Origin: Ailanthus altissimus
Lineage: Eukaryota; Streptophyta; Magnoliopsida; Sapindales; Simaroubaceae
Reading direction: 5' to 3'
Assembly: GCA_946807835.1 (NCBI GenBank)
Contig: OX327683.1
Coordinates: 1,989,001-2,053,000, forward strand
Length of the DNA stretch: 64,000 bases
Below are positions 29,456 to 41,067 of this stretch, in pieces. Each line of letters opens with the position of its first letter. Position 1 is the stretch's first letter. Below the pieces are notes generated by a model that was given only the letters and a program-made list of their open reading frames with translations, had not been told where the DNA came from and searched no databases. A program made the translations under genes and the position numbers.

Positions 29456-31020
29456 TGTCGCGAAAGCACTTAAATATGCAAATATAATTATGCAACAAGC
29501 AAAACAAAAAAAAAGATTGAGAAGAGAATAAAAAAAAAAATGCACAGAGTAATTTACGTAGTTTGATAATTGCCTACGTTCACGACAGATATGGATTTTA
29601 CTTCTTTTATTGAATCAATAAGAATTCACAAAAAAAACTCTTAGAAATAACTCACAAAAAATATTTTCTCTTTCTAAAAAGGATTATAACAATTACTCTC
29701 TTAATTGTGTTTTATGTTGTTATGATTTGTTGTGATACATCCTCAAGCCAAAAATAAGACTTTTATATAATTTACATACGTCCTAAATTAACCCTAATCC
29801 GAGTTAAAACTAAAATAGGGTGTTTGAGACAACTTACGAATCCTAAAATCGGGATAAGTTGCAATACCGCTGTAGCGCCAGCTTCTGAGCGCTACAATGC
29901 TACGATAACAATTTCTAGTGTCGCGGCCCTACGGTTTGGGACATGGGCGCTACAACACCACACAATGAGCATTGTGGCATCTTAGGTTTTGTTTTTATAG
30001 TTGTAGTGTCTACCTGTTGCTTTATGTTTTCTAGTTTCTTCTCGCCTCAACATCTTTACAATATGTCCCTTATTTATTAGTTTGACTCTAACTCTTTTTC
30101 AAAATGATTTTAATCATCTTCTTACAAATCTCATTCTTAATTTAAAATCATTCACGAAACTTTCAAGATCTTTTATCTCCACATTATTGTCACCTTAACA
30201 TTGTAGTAACTCGAATTAAGTTCTTGTATATAACGAACTTCACCAAGAGCAATGGTTTACTCAACAAATCTGTGAGATTTTCAAACGACAAAGTATTTTT
30301 GTTAAAAAAATCTTGTCACTTTAGAACTATCTCTTTAATGAAATGGAGTTGCACATTAACATGTTTTAACTTCTTATGAAATACTTGATGCTTGCTTAAG
30401 TGTATGACACTCTGACTATCATAATATACACCAGTGTCAATATCTTCAATAGCTATTATCTCTGCGTAGATTTCATTTAACCATACGACCTCATTTATAA
30501 CTTTATCCATGGTAATATACTCTATATTTGTGGTTGATAGTGCCATTACGTATTGTAAAATTAACCTCCAATATGCACTACACCCAAACACAGTAAATAT
30601 ATACCCAGTCAACGACCTTCTCTTGTCGAGGTCACCTGTATAATTTAAGTCGACGTATTCTCTTACTATTTCACCTTTAATCTCAGCCTTTTTATACAAC
30701 AAAAATTACTCTGGCATTCCTTTTAGGTATCTTCAAAATCTATTTGATTGCAAGCAAGTGATCTTTCCTCAAATTTGTCATGTACCTACTCACAACATTC
30801 TCCGCTTGTGCTATATCTAATCTTGTATAAACCATCGCTTACATGATATTCCCAACAGTGCTAGCATATAGTACTTTACTCATCTATAATTTATCATTTT
30901 TAGATTCTTGCGATAGTGCAGTTGAAAGTTTAAAATGTACAGCTAATGAAATAGAAACAACTTTCAAATTGGATATACCAAATGAAATAATCTGCCCCGA
31001 CTTCTCTACGAATTCAGGAC
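29456..31020 (-). mobile_element. 3' half of a Ty1-copia element
   Basis: Read on the minus strand: end of RT, RNase H, polypurine-like tract ATGTGGAGATAAAAGA (about 30167-30182), then a 3' LTR (about 30165 down to 29456, ending with TG on the plus strand). The 5' half is absent beyond about 31020. The inner LTR border is approximate. Confidence 0.75.
30316..31020 (-). pseudogene. Copia RT end and RNase H remnant
   Basis: From 31020 downward one reads SLAVHFKLSTALSQ, YASTVGNIM, MVYTRLDIAQAENVVSRYMT, then a 128-codon open stretch (30702-30316). That stretch contains VREYVDLNYTGDLDKRRSLT, YIFTVFGCSAYWR, ALSTTNIEYITMD, VYYDSQSVIHLSKHQVFHKK and HFIKEIV. These are the usual copia RNase H blocks (Y.D.DYAGD.D.RRS..GY.F, LST.EAEY, DNQSAI.L..N...H.R.KHI). 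Stops and shifts upstream show decay. Confidence 0.9.
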
Positions 31021-31901
31021 AAGTCCTTACTCATTCCTCTCTAGCAAATGATATAGTCATCAAAACCAATGGTTTTTTTTTCTTCTTCAATAATCTAATA
31101 GAGTTTCTTTACCTATTATACTTTATCCACTTGCAATATTCAACCTATCACACATCAATAAATAATTACCCATAACCTCTAGCTTATTATTATTTACCAT
31201 AGATATGAATAATACTTATCTTTCACAAATTAAAAATTATCATATCAATATCCCAAATTATGCATGTAATGCTAAATACATAAGGTTGAATAATTATCAA
31301 GTAATGTAACTCTATTACAACAATATAAAAATACTAATCTTAAAATTAATGACTTCTCGCATTAGTGTCTAGCTGAACTTCAAAACTTAAACTCCATTAA
31401 GTTGATTAGTTTCTGTAATATCCTAGGGGGAATTTAATAAAAATAGGGTGAGTTGATTGATCCAGTAAGTAGAGGTGGTTAAAAAAAATATATATAAAAA
31501 TATCTTTAAAGTATATGATAAACATATTAATAGCATTTCTCTTACTATTCATTATAAAAAATAATTAAAGTGCATAAAATGATCTTTACTTAAAGCATAT
31601 AAAATTTGTGTATAAATTACATAAATTTATGTACTTGGTAGAAATAAAAAATCTTTTATCATATATTTTCTTAACTGAGCATAGTCTGACATAATTGATA
31701 TTTAAAATATCATATACTATTATTTATATAGAAATTATACTAAACTAATACTTAAGGGAAAACCTCGTCGTACCTGGAATGTTCATTGGGCAGAGTATTA
31801 GACATACTCATCTTATATCCTCGTCATACGTATGCATAGAGCAAACTGGCTCTTAAAGAGTATAGCGCCCATACACACGACCCAAAGCCTATGTGTGTAT
31901 A
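31021..31901. other. Spacer, no gene recognised
   Basis: AT-rich to 31740. Then follows a more mixed-composition stretch (31765-31900) next to the TRIM that I cannot assign. Confidence 0.45.
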
Positions 31902-32372
31902 TGTAACACATTAGGCAAATTTCACATCGTCAAGGCACATAAGAGATGCTGGGTTTATAAGGGGTGACCCACACCTTAATTGGTAAGACACATTTTAGAT
32001 ATAAAACGCTTGCGTGAAACCCATGAACAAAACTGTGTGGACTTTTTTAGCCCAAAGCAGACAATATCTTGATAGATTTGGGTTGAGTCATGATAGATGG
32101 TATCAGAGCCACTTTCGGTGCACACTAGAGCAGTGGTGGGGCAAACCTCAACGAGGATGCTAAGTCCCTAAAGAGGGGTATATGTAACACTTTAGGTAAA
32201 TTTCACATTGCCAAAGCACAGGAGAGATGCTGAGTTTATAAAGGATGATTCACACTTTAATTGGCAAAACGTATTTTAGGTGAAAGACGCTTGCGTGAAG
32301 CCCATAAATAAAATCATGCGAGCTTCAGCTTAAAGCAGATAATATCTTATTAGGCTTGAGTTGATCATGACA
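31902..32372 (+). mobile_element. TRIM (terminal-repeat retrotransposon in miniature)
   Basis: It has two direct LTRs of about 190 bp (31902-32095 and 32183-32372). Both start TGTAACAC and end CATGATA or CATGACA. Between them lie a primer-binding site TGGTATCAGAGCC (32098-32110) and only about 70 bp of non-coding interior. A purine-rich CTAAAGAGGGGTA precedes the second LTR. This is the diagnostic layout of a TRIM, with no coding capacity. It cuts directly into an NB-LRR relic at 32373. Confidence 0.88.
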
Positions 32373-33110
32373 TTTTTCTTTTTCTCACATTCACACGCAT
32401 CTGTTGTATTACCCAGCCTCTCTATGCAACATTCTTGAAAAAAGTTTAGGTTTTCCAGAGATTCGATCGTAGCGATGTTGCTACCATCCACACCTCCACC
32501 CACAACCAGTTCAATGTCCAGAGACCAGTTAATCTTGCAAACCCCACTACCGAATACTTCAATGTAGTCAATACCAGTTAGTAAATACCTCATTTATTAA
32601 CTTTCCATTCCTTAAGGTAATTCTAAAAGATTAGCTCACTCAATAACATCCAAAGTTTTGCAGATTATATAACTCACACAACTTCTCTAATAGTTTCTTG
32701 ATATCCTGCTTAGACAAATTAATGTATCTCAAATGGACCAATTTTTCAACTTATTCTGGAATCTCCTTGTCAAATTCCTACTCACCCTTGGATTCTTTGT
32801 CACTTATATCTAATGTCCTTAAATTTGTTAATTCATTGAACAACTTTGGTAGGACATTATTCAATAATGAGTAGTCAACATACACATTAACCACAAATTA
32901 AGAGGCTACGCAACCTTTTGGCCCTACAATTAGATTGAATGACAAACCTTCTCGTCAAAAGCATCTTCAAATGATTCATCATCACTGTTAACTTCTATTG
33001 TAAAATATTCATCCTTACAAAGAGATTGGGCAAAATCATGCACCATGTCATGCATCTTCCACTTTATAACAAGATTATTATCATCATTGTCTCCCAGCAT
33101 TTTGTTATAT
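32373..33110 (-). pseudogene. NB-LRR disease-resistance gene relic (winged helix/MHD and first LRRs)
   Basis: The minus-strand translation across many stops and shifts shows WKMHDMVHDFAQSLCKDEYF at about 33065-33005, which carries the MHD motif of CC-NB-LRR proteins. Next come EKVCHSI, LWTLNWLWVEVW and (shifted) ELVVGGGVDGSNIATIESLENL. The last stretch is CIERLGNTTDACECEKKKN. This order is that of RGA-type CC-NB-LRRs: the end of the NB-ARC then leucine-rich repeats. The NB-ARC P-loop and kinase-2 motifs upstream are missing, and the rest of the LRRs is cut by the TRIM at 32372. It is clearly dead. Confidence 0.8.
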
Positions 33111-35170
33111 ATTTTAAGTTTTTCATTACATTATAAATTTGAAGTTTTTCACTTTCTATTCCAAGTTTTTAAAAAATTTTAAATATAACCGTAAACTAAA
33201 AAATACAATTAAAAAACTTCTAAAATATGTAACGAAAATTTTAAAACACGTTATAACAAAGAAGGGGGAAGACTATATTATATATTCGGATGTATAGTTA
33301 TCCTACCCTACATATTATCCTCCAAATTGTTCTATAATAATAAGTAATAGGGTTTCTTGAACCATACCCATCAATTTATAAATTCCTTTATTATAAAAAA
33401 TATCCTTGAATAAAATTATACTTAAGGACGAATTAAAAACAAAAAAAAAAAAAGATAGAAACTTCCTTCCTTACCCACTTAATGATAAACCCTAATTACA
33501 ATACTCTGAACAATGTCTATTCTTTATTACACATCCAATCAAAAGAATTCACAAAACATCTTAAACCATGAAGAAATGCCAGAACAAGAATAGTTTTGAA
33601 AAGAGAAAATATATAGAAAGAATGCAACACAGTTTAGAGAAGGAAGATCTTTTTTTTAAAAGAAAAAAGGAAGAGAAGAGAGATCTCAAGGAACATATTT
33701 ATTCATGAACAATTTTAAATTTATGGATCTTAACATATTTTGTGATCTATATTTTTTTTCTTCTAAAATTATAGGTGTAAAATGAGTAATTTATACAAAG
33801 TTTATAAGAGAGTATCGTCTTGTGAGTTTAGAGAGAAAATAGACTTTTAAGAGTAGATAAATTGTGGTTTCTCAAAAAAAGAAAAAAGAGTAGATAAATT
33901 ATACGTGGTTCAAATACTCTAAATTTAAATAAAGTTTTTCTCAATTAAGTCCTTATTGTTTGTTGAAATTAGCTTAAGAACCAGAAAACATCAATGGCAG
34001 ATCTAGGTTACATCATTCTGGACAAGTGAAGGGAGAGTAGTTTTGGCCGGAGCAGAAAAAAATTGATGCTTTGTATTCGGTTCCTATTGCAAAAGCTATG
34101 GCGATTCCGATAAATGTTTTTCTCTGCTCAACAATTGGGCTATTTTGATATTGAAACTGAGGTTGATGCAACTATTGTTATAAATGAGATTTTAGCCGAT
34201 TCTCAGGTGGCTTTCAAATTTGGTTAAATCTAAGACATCTTGCAGTGTTTGTTTTTGTTTTTAAGATATCTAATGAATCCGTCATTGGAATTGAAATTTC
34301 ATTTAAAAAGAAATATATTAAATATTTAAATTTGTTTTTGTATAATATATAAATAATGCGGTTTACAAGAATCATAATTGAGAATTATTTGATCGTCTTT
34401 TTTTTTTTAATTTATAAAATTTTGTATACTATTCAAGAAAGTCAATAATATTACTCATTATTTAGTTAAGTTAGTGTTAAGTTCTCGTTCAAATGTCACT
34501 TGAAAGTATGATGTTCTAAAAACTTTGGCACCTTTTGCATTAGAGGATTTTCCTCTAAATATTCTTAGTTAAGCTCAATGCAATTATTTGCCTTAAAACA
34601 AAATATCATTTATATGCTCCCTAATTTGATATTTTTCTCACTTAAGCCCTTAACTAATTTTTATCCTTAAGTATTATTTTAACTATAATTTCGATTTATT
34701 GGAGGTTAAAAAATTGGATTTTTACACATATGTTCATCAAGTTTCCTTTTCTTTGTTGAAAATGTCCATGTAATATTAATTTTTTAAACATCAAATTTAA
34801 TCAAGATCTTAAATGGTAGAAATTGAAATAAAAAAAAAATTAAACTACGTATTTGTGAAATATTTGTCTTTTTTGAATTTATTTTAATAAAAAATAAGGA
34901 TTTAATTAATAAAAACCTTTTAAATAATATTATACTATTTTATATACAAATTAATTGAAAATATTATATATATATATATATATATAATTATGTTTGTATG
35001 TACATGTGAGAAAACTAATAGGGTTTCGCAGAAATAGCTAAATAATGAGGGATAATTTATAAATTTAGCCAACTTGTAACCACGACGCTTTATTGTTAAT
35101 AACAAAAAAGTCCCTCATGTATTTTCTATTTGTAAAGGATGCTCAAAATTCTTAGTATTTTCCTTCATCA
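33111..35170. other. Intergenic region upstream of RH21
   Basis: AT-rich, with a (TA)n run at 34965-34985. A 34-codon open stretch at about 34130-34230 (FDIETEVDATIVINEILADS) looks gene-like but I cannot assign it. The last few hundred bases should include the RH21 promoter. Confidence 0.45.
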
Positions 35171-35171
35171 C

Positions 35172-35178
35172 TATAAAA
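35172..35178 (+). promoter_or_regulatory. TATA box of RH21
   Basis: CTATAAAACG lies about 195 bp upstream of the ATG. It predicts transcription from about 35205 and a leader of roughly 165 nt, ending in a purine-rich run just before the ATG. Confidence 0.5.
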
Positions 35179-35369
35179 CGGGGGCGTCGTCAAATCACAA
35201 AGAGATTTCTGGAATCATCTGAAACATAATCAAATCCTCTCACTCCTACAAGCAAACGCTTGAATTCAATTCCCCTCCTGCAATTAACCAAGCGAGAAAT
35301 TCAAACGATCCACATTAGCCAGAAGAAACAAAACCCTAATTAGCAAAAAAAAAAAGAAAAACGCAAACA

Positions 35370-37478
35370 ATGAAGCGCCAAGCCGACGAAATCCCAAAAC
35401 CAGTGTTCTTGACCAAAGCCCAACGCGAGCAATTAGCCCTCGAGCGCCGCCACAAAGAAATCGCCGACCAACAGAAGCGTCGCCTCGAACAACAACGACA
35501 GCAACAAGAAGAGGAAGAAGAAGATCAGAAGAGCAAACCCTCTTCCGATTCGCGGGACCGGGACCGAGACCGGGATAGGGAGCGGGAGCGGGAGCGGGAG
35601 AGGGAGAGAGAGAGGGAGAGGGAGAGGGAGAGGGAGAGGGACCGGGAGCGTGATCGGCACCGCCGCGAGCGGGAACGTGAGCGAGAGGAGGAAACGAGAT
35701 CGCGAGAGCGAGCGAGGTTGGAGAAAGTAGCGGAGCGGGAGCGTGAGAGGGAGTTGGAGTTGATCAAGGAGCAGTATCTGGGTTCGAAGAAGCCAAAGAA
35801 GAGGGTGATTAAGCCGAGCGAGAAGTTCAGGTTTTCATTTGATTGGGAGAATACGGAGGACACGTCACGTGATATGAACGTGTTGTATCAGAACCCTCAC
35901 GAGGCTCAGCTTTTGTTTGGGAGAGGGTTTAGGGCTGGGATGGATCGGAGGGAGCAGAAGAAATTGGCGGCGAAGAATGAGAAGGAGATAAGGGAGGAGA
36001 TTAGGAGGAAAGAAGGGATTGAGGAGAAGCCGGAGGAGGCAGTGGCGCAGAGGTTGAAGGAAGAAGCTGCTGATTTATATGATACTTTTGATATGAGGGT
36101 TGATCGGCATTGGTCAGAGAAGAAGCTCGAGGAGATGACTGAGAGGGATTGGAGGATTTTCAGGGAAGATTTTAATATTTCTTATAAAGGGTCGAGGATT
36201 CCGCGGCCGATGAGGAAATGGGCTGAGAGTAGGTTGAGTTCTGAGTTGCTGAGAGCTGTGGAGAGAGCTGGGTATAAGAATCCGTCACCAATTCAAATGG
36301 CGGCGATTCCACTTGGTTTGCAGCAGAGAGATGTGATTGGGATTGCGGAGACCGGGTCTGGTAAGACTGCTGCTTTTGTATTGCCTATGTTAACTTATAT
36401 TTCAAAATTACCACCTATTAGTGAGGAGAACGAGGCTGAGGGTCCTTATGCTGTTGTCATGGCTCCTACTAGGGAGCTTGCACAACAGATTGAGGATGAG
36501 ACTGTTAAGTTTGCGCATTATTTGGGGATTAAGGTTGTTTCAATTGTTGGTGGGCAGTCGATTGAGGAACAAGGGTTTAAAATTAGGCAAGGGTGTGAGG
36601 TTGTGATTGCTACACCAGGCAGGTTGATTGATTGTTTGGAGAGGCGGTATGCGGTTTTGAATCAGTGTAATTATGTTGTTCTTGATGAGGCTGACAGGAT
36701 GATTGATATGGGGTTTGAGCCCCAGGTTGTGGGCGTGCTGGATGCTATGCCTTCAAGTAATTTGAAGCCAGAGAATGAAGATGAGGAGCTTGATGAGAAG
36801 AAGATATATAGGACTACTTATATGTTTAGTGCTACTATGCCTCCTGCTGTGGAGCGGCTTGCTAGGAAGTACTTGAGAAACCCTGTGGTGGTCACTATTG
36901 GGACTGCTGGCAAGGCTACCGATTTGATATCTCAACATGTGATTATGATGAAAGAATCGGAGAAGTTTTCAAGGTTGCAGAGATTGCTTGATGAACTTGG
37001 AGATAAGACTGCTATTGTGTTTGTGAATACCAAAAAGAATGCAGATATGGTTTCCAAGAATCTGGATAAGGCAGGTTATCGTGTCACTACTTTGCATGGT
37101 GGGAAGTCGCAGGAGCAGAGGGAGATTAGTCTTGAAGGGTTTAGGACCAAGAGATACAATGTTCTTGTTGCGACTGACGTTGCAGGGCGTGGAATTGATA
37201 TACCCGACGTGGCCCATGTCATTAATTATGATATGCCTGGGAATATTGAAATGTACACTCATCGTATTGGACGAACAGGCCGTGCTGGAAAGACTGGTGT
37301 GGCTACTACCTTCTTGACCCTCCAGGATACTGATGTATTTTATGATCTCAAGCAGATGCTAATGCAGAGTAACAGTTCTGTACCTCCAGAATTGGCAAAA
37401 CATGAAGCTTCGAAGTTCAAGCCAGGATCGATCCCTGACAGACCTCCTAGACGCAATGACACAGTTTTTGCTCATTAA
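35370..37478 (+). CDS. RH21: DEAD-box ATP-dependent RNA helicase 21 (Prp28/U5-100K homologue), single exon, 702 aa
   Basis: It is a spliceosomal helicase that in yeast (Prp28) and human (U5-100K) helps U1 leave the 5' splice site so that U6 can pair; it acts in the nucleus. Residues 1-~145 form a charged, Gln-, Arg- and Glu-rich N-terminus with an Arg/Glu dipeptide run at about 61-95. The family-specific block [18 protein letters not shown] follows. The Q-motif region [17 protein letters not shown] (326-333), PTRELA, TPGRL, DEAD (439-442), SAT (487-489), and [14 protein letters not shown] and HRIGRTGR (631-638) are all intact. The C-terminus ends shortly after the second helicase domain, as in the family. 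The start MKRQADE is the first ATG after the TATA box. There are no introns. The gene is divergent from the repeats to its left and convergent with the small mitochondrial gene. Confidence 0.95.
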   Translation: MKRQADEIPKPVFLTKAQREQLALERRHKEIADQQKRRLEQQRQQQEEEEEDQKSKPSSDSRDRDRDRDRERERERERERERERERERERDRERDRHRREREREREEETRSRERARLEKVAERERERELELIKEQYLGSKKPKKRVIKPSEKFRFSFDWENTEDTSRDMNVLYQNPHEAQLLFGRGFRAGMDRREQKKLAAKNEKEIREEIRRKEGIEEKPEEAVAQRLKEEAADLYDTFDMRVDRHWSEKKLEEMTERDWRIFREDFNISYKGSRIPRPMRKWAESRLSSELLRAVERAGYKNPSPIQMAAIPLGLQQRDVIGIAETGSGKTAAFVLPMLTYISKLPPISEENEAEGPYAVVMAPTRELAQQIEDETVKFAHYLGIKVVSIVGGQSIEEQGFKIRQGCEVVIATPGRLIDCLERRYAVLNQCNYVVLDEADRMIDMGFEPQVVGVLDAMPSSNLKPENEDEELDEKKIYRTTYMFSATMPPAVERLARKYLRNPVVVTIGTAGKATDLISQHVIMMKESEKFSRLQRLLDELGDKTAIVFVNTKKNADMVSKNLDKAGYRVTTLHGGKSQEQREISLEGFRTKRYNVLVATDVAGRGIDIPDVAHVINYDMPGNIEMYTHRIGRTGRAGKTGVATTFLTLQDTDVFYDLKQMLMQSNSSVPPELAKHEASKFKPGSIPDRPPRRNDTVFAH

Positions 37479-39744
37479 GGAATATGGTGATAGAAAGACA
37501 ATGTGAAAGAGGGCTCATTCCAACTGTTTTGGCTATATCCTTGGTCTTTCTGAACCTGAATTGCCTTTGCTTCAGCAGCAGAGTGATTATCTAGAGTATG
37601 ATTATCACCTTTCTGCCATTCTGTCTGTGGTAATTAATGTCTGAATTCATTTTGCTCTGCAATATAGCTGCTGCCTTCTTGATTGTTTTGTTTATTCAAT
37701 AGGAAGGTTTTCATGATTATATCAGCTGACAATGTATTATTGGACTGCTCCTTTTTGCGCTTAAGTAGAAGTTCACTTGAAAGGCTGATGTCATTTCAAA
37801 GCATGAACCTTTTAATATTATAAATTTTCTGTCACTTATTGCCATACTATGTTGTGTTGCATTGTTCGTTCTAGTTCCATACTAATATATGACTCCTTGA
37901 TTTTGTATATTTGAATGTACTAACTTTGGTGGGATGGATTGGTTGGCATCTCTAAAACCAATTATGTTGACATCTTGTGAGAGGCTCCGATGAGAATATA
38001 ATGTGTAGATCCTCACTAAATCATGCTTTCATAAATTTTCATCAGTTGGCATATGTCCAACCTTAGAACTTGTTCTTAGAATTACCTTGTGAAATGTTAT
38101 TCTAGTGCAGGTATTGGACATGGTGAAGTGGCCCCTTTGCCCTTTCTATGAATTTTGAATTCTTTGCTGATTAGAGCTTACAAGCTTTTAATGATCTTTT
38201 TGACACTCGGTACATTATGATTGTTTTGTGGTTAGGCATATCCTTTCTTATTTTCTCCTTCATAGCTATCTGCTACAAGTCTCCATTTGCTTAGGTAAGT
38301 GCTCTAATTAGTGCAAAAACTTGATCCTATTTTAAAAAATTGATTCATATTAATGCCGAATTTTGTGTTAAGATATTTTGTGGTTTTGTCAGGAAAACTG
38401 ACACAGGTTTTGTAGATGCAAACGGTTCATCTGTGACATCGACATGCATTAATGTACTGTGCTCCCATTGTAGGAACCAGATACTTATAACTTCTGCCCT
38501 TGTTCTTGCTTACATGAGTTCATCTTTTTTTTTTGCTGGGTCTAGAATTTGCTTTTGTAGTGGATGCTTCATTGTTCTGCAGGTTTTTATGGCTGTTCAA
38601 GCCTTTAGGGAGATCTGAAATATTTCTTTTAAGTCTCAAATGATTATAACTGAAAAACTGGGGAAGTTGAACCGATTCTGTGAGTTCTTGCATGAGTATA
38701 TTGTAGTCATCTAACTGTGTTGAAGGTGTTACTTTGAGAAGAATGATCATGAAAGTGTGCTTTTTTTGTTCTTCATCATCCTAGATGCTTTGATAAAGGA
38801 TGATAAGTTGAAGCCTTGGCAATAGGTGGTGTGTTGATGTTTACTCGTCTCGAGATTTAGCATCTGAAAGAAACTATTAGAAGCCTGTTCCCAAAAGAAC
38901 AGCATGTATCCATCAGAGGTAGCATATCTTGAATTATGTCAAATCTTGCAAGTGTTTCATGTTGTTGTATATATTGTCTTCAACCTTTCAGCTAATATCT
39001 ATTCTCCTGGGAGGGCTCTCTCGGTGGATTTCCCAGTCATGTCCTTTATTAAACCCCACAGCCACAGGGAGGATATTCGGCAAATGGCTGTGCATGTTTC
39101 AAAAGAACTTAGGTGGCTTCCTTCCACATTTAGCTAAAACGGACTCCAGGATGAGATTTTGTGAATGTGATTGGATAATTGGGCAATGAGTTTCAAAGGG
39201 GTGTATTGTCGACATTGTGCCATTGAGAGCATCAATGAATGCATAGTAACACCATACTTTTTAATCAGTCCTAACCTTCTGTATCAAGGTCCCTTGTTAA
39301 TCCTTTTGCTTTTTGCTCGTGTATTTCATTTTTACTTTTATCATTATAATTTGCAGCATTTAAGTGACATTTTTTTCTCAATTCCGAAATTGAATTGTGA
39401 CAGGAAACTGCTAGCAATGCTAGTCAGTTGTTTATGCATCAATTGCAATCGACGCTAGCACTGTCTTTGTAAGTAAATATGTAATTTACACAATAAACAT
39501 AGGCATTGGTGTCTGTTTTATTAGAACAATAAACCCAGTTACATAAATATAGAGCGCCACTCAAAACTCAGTAAGAGTGACTTCAAGTCTTAACAAATTA
39601 GCACAATATAAAGCGATATTAACAGAGGAAATAAAGCAAACAATTGAAGCAAATTCTATTTACAAATTTGACACCATCATTGTCTTGATACTTTAGCTTA
39701 TTGATAATTTGGGTTCTCACCGGTGACGACTTTGGATCTTAACT
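37479..39744. other. Region between two convergent genes, mainly 3' UTRs
   Basis: About 2.2 kb, T-rich on the plus strand like a plant 3' UTR, and less AT-rich than the repeats. Short ORFs here have no recognisable protein content. RH21 may have a long or spliced 3' UTR, but the sequence alone cannot show it. Confidence 0.5.
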
Positions 39745-40953
39745 TTATGCAATCTTTGGTGTCTCTACATTTCGTGGCCTGCAAGAATATGTATTATGTT
39801 ATGAAAAAGCAAAGCAATGAAGAGTTGGGTGGGAAAAAAAAACAAAAATTAAGAAACCTGGTAAAAGGGTTAGGCCGAGAAGGATCAGGAAGCACAGGGT
39901 TGCGATCCTGGATGTGAGCCACCTTCCTCAGGAAAGACTTGTTCACAAACTTGTCGGAAGAGGAGACGGCGTGGTTGGGATCTTCAATCTCCGGCATTGA
40001 CCTCCTCTTCTTCTTGCTGACGGTGACACTAGGGCAATGCGCCAGCTGCTGCTTGGCTGTGTGCGTTGCCATTGTCACCGCCACAACCATCATTCCTAGC
40101 ACCATGTAGACCGGCGCGAATTCTCCTGTTGCCGAAAATCTAAAAAGCATTTGATTGAACTCTTCATTAATATTTAGGTAAGAGCCATGAATAGCTCGGT
40201 AATTAGGGGTGAAAACTATGTTTAGGATTGAGGGTTTTGGCCTCAAGTTAATTAAATGTGTAATTTCATTTAAAATAAAGATTTTGTACTTTGATTCTTG
40301 TTAGTTTCTGATTTTAACAGTTTAATCCTTTATAATATAAATTGTTAGCTTAGTCAACTTTTTTAATTTAAATATTTTGGCTGCCAATAATATTGACTTT
40401 AAGTCCTCCCCAATAACCTAATATGAATCGCAAATAAATTCACTTTAATGAAGAGGCCTTGTCTGAAAACTATAATATCCCTCGCCCATTATAGCTTCAA
40501 AATCAAAAGAGACTATTACTAATTGAACCAATTGAAAAAGGGACAATATAAGCACCCGGATTTCGAACTGTATAGTTGTTGTGTTTGCAGCAGTTATCTA
40601 TCCAGTTGACAGTTATTGTAGTTATCCATCCGGTTGAAAATTATTGTAATTTTTTTAGATGTAAAATTTGCAATGGTATAATAAAACAAAAAAAAAAAAA
40701 ATAACCCACTAACTTGTTGTAAGAGTGATGAGCAGAATCTGCAGGTTGCATCTTTGGGGTGGTTGATGCTGCAAATGAGCGGCTGCCACCCAATCGAGTC
40801 ACCATTGATCTCCAATAAGCCTGCAAGTGCAATACATCACAATTAGCATTATTATTATCATCATCAACTATCATTTCTCAATACAAAATTGGCCATGATC
40901 AGGACTGCAGATTCAATGTTTTTGCAGATACTTACTGTTGCTCTAGAAGCCAT
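39745..40953 (-). CDS. Small predicted mitochondrial single-pass membrane protein, 4 exons, 146 aa
   Basis: It belongs to a plant family known to me only as uncharacterised proteins; no biochemical role is claimed. Exons (minus): 40936-40953, 40714-40820, 39858-40139, 39745-39778. They sum to 441 bp, a continuous frame with GT/AG introns. The N-terminus (MASRAT/AYWRSMVTRLGGSRSF) is rich in Arg, Ser and Ala without acidic residues, typical of a mitochondrial presequence. A membrane segment lies at about residues 51-68 (PVYMVLGMMVVAVTMAT). A basic, soluble tail follows (SKKKRRSMPEIEDPNHA..., then FVNKSFLRKVAHIQD). The family block GEFAPVY starts at residue 47. The 18-bp first exon and 34-bp last exon are too short to find by ORF length alone. 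The acceptor of exon 3 (TTTTTAG) was chosen because it alone keeps the frame. Confidence 0.8.
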
Positions 40954-41018
40954 TTTTTTTTACTGATTACAAAATAGAATTACACCTTTTTTGTGTGAAT
41001 GTTGAATTGGGTCAATGG

Positions 41019-41027
41019 TTATATAGA
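41019..41027 (-). promoter_or_regulatory. TATA box of the small mitochondrial gene
   Basis: The minus strand reads TTCTATATAACC, about 66-74 bp upstream of the ATG at 40953. A (GA)n run at 41048-41067 lies just upstream of it, a common plant promoter feature. Confidence 0.5.
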
Positions 41028-41067
41028 AGTTTTAGTTTATAAAGAATGAGAGAGAGAGAGAGAGAGA

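Noticed and set aside
30843..31175. 110-codon plus-strand ORF
   Set aside because: The minus strand here encodes the end of a copia reverse transcriptase, so the plus-strand frame is chance.
34130..34235. Gene-like open stretch (FDIETEVDATIVINEILADS)
   Set aside because: Possible exon relic but too short, with no flanking splice sites that extend it and no family I recognise.
35433..35863. Minus-strand ORFs rich in Pro/Leu and Arg/Ser
   Set aside because: They are the reverse of the Arg/Glu low-complexity coding region of RH21.
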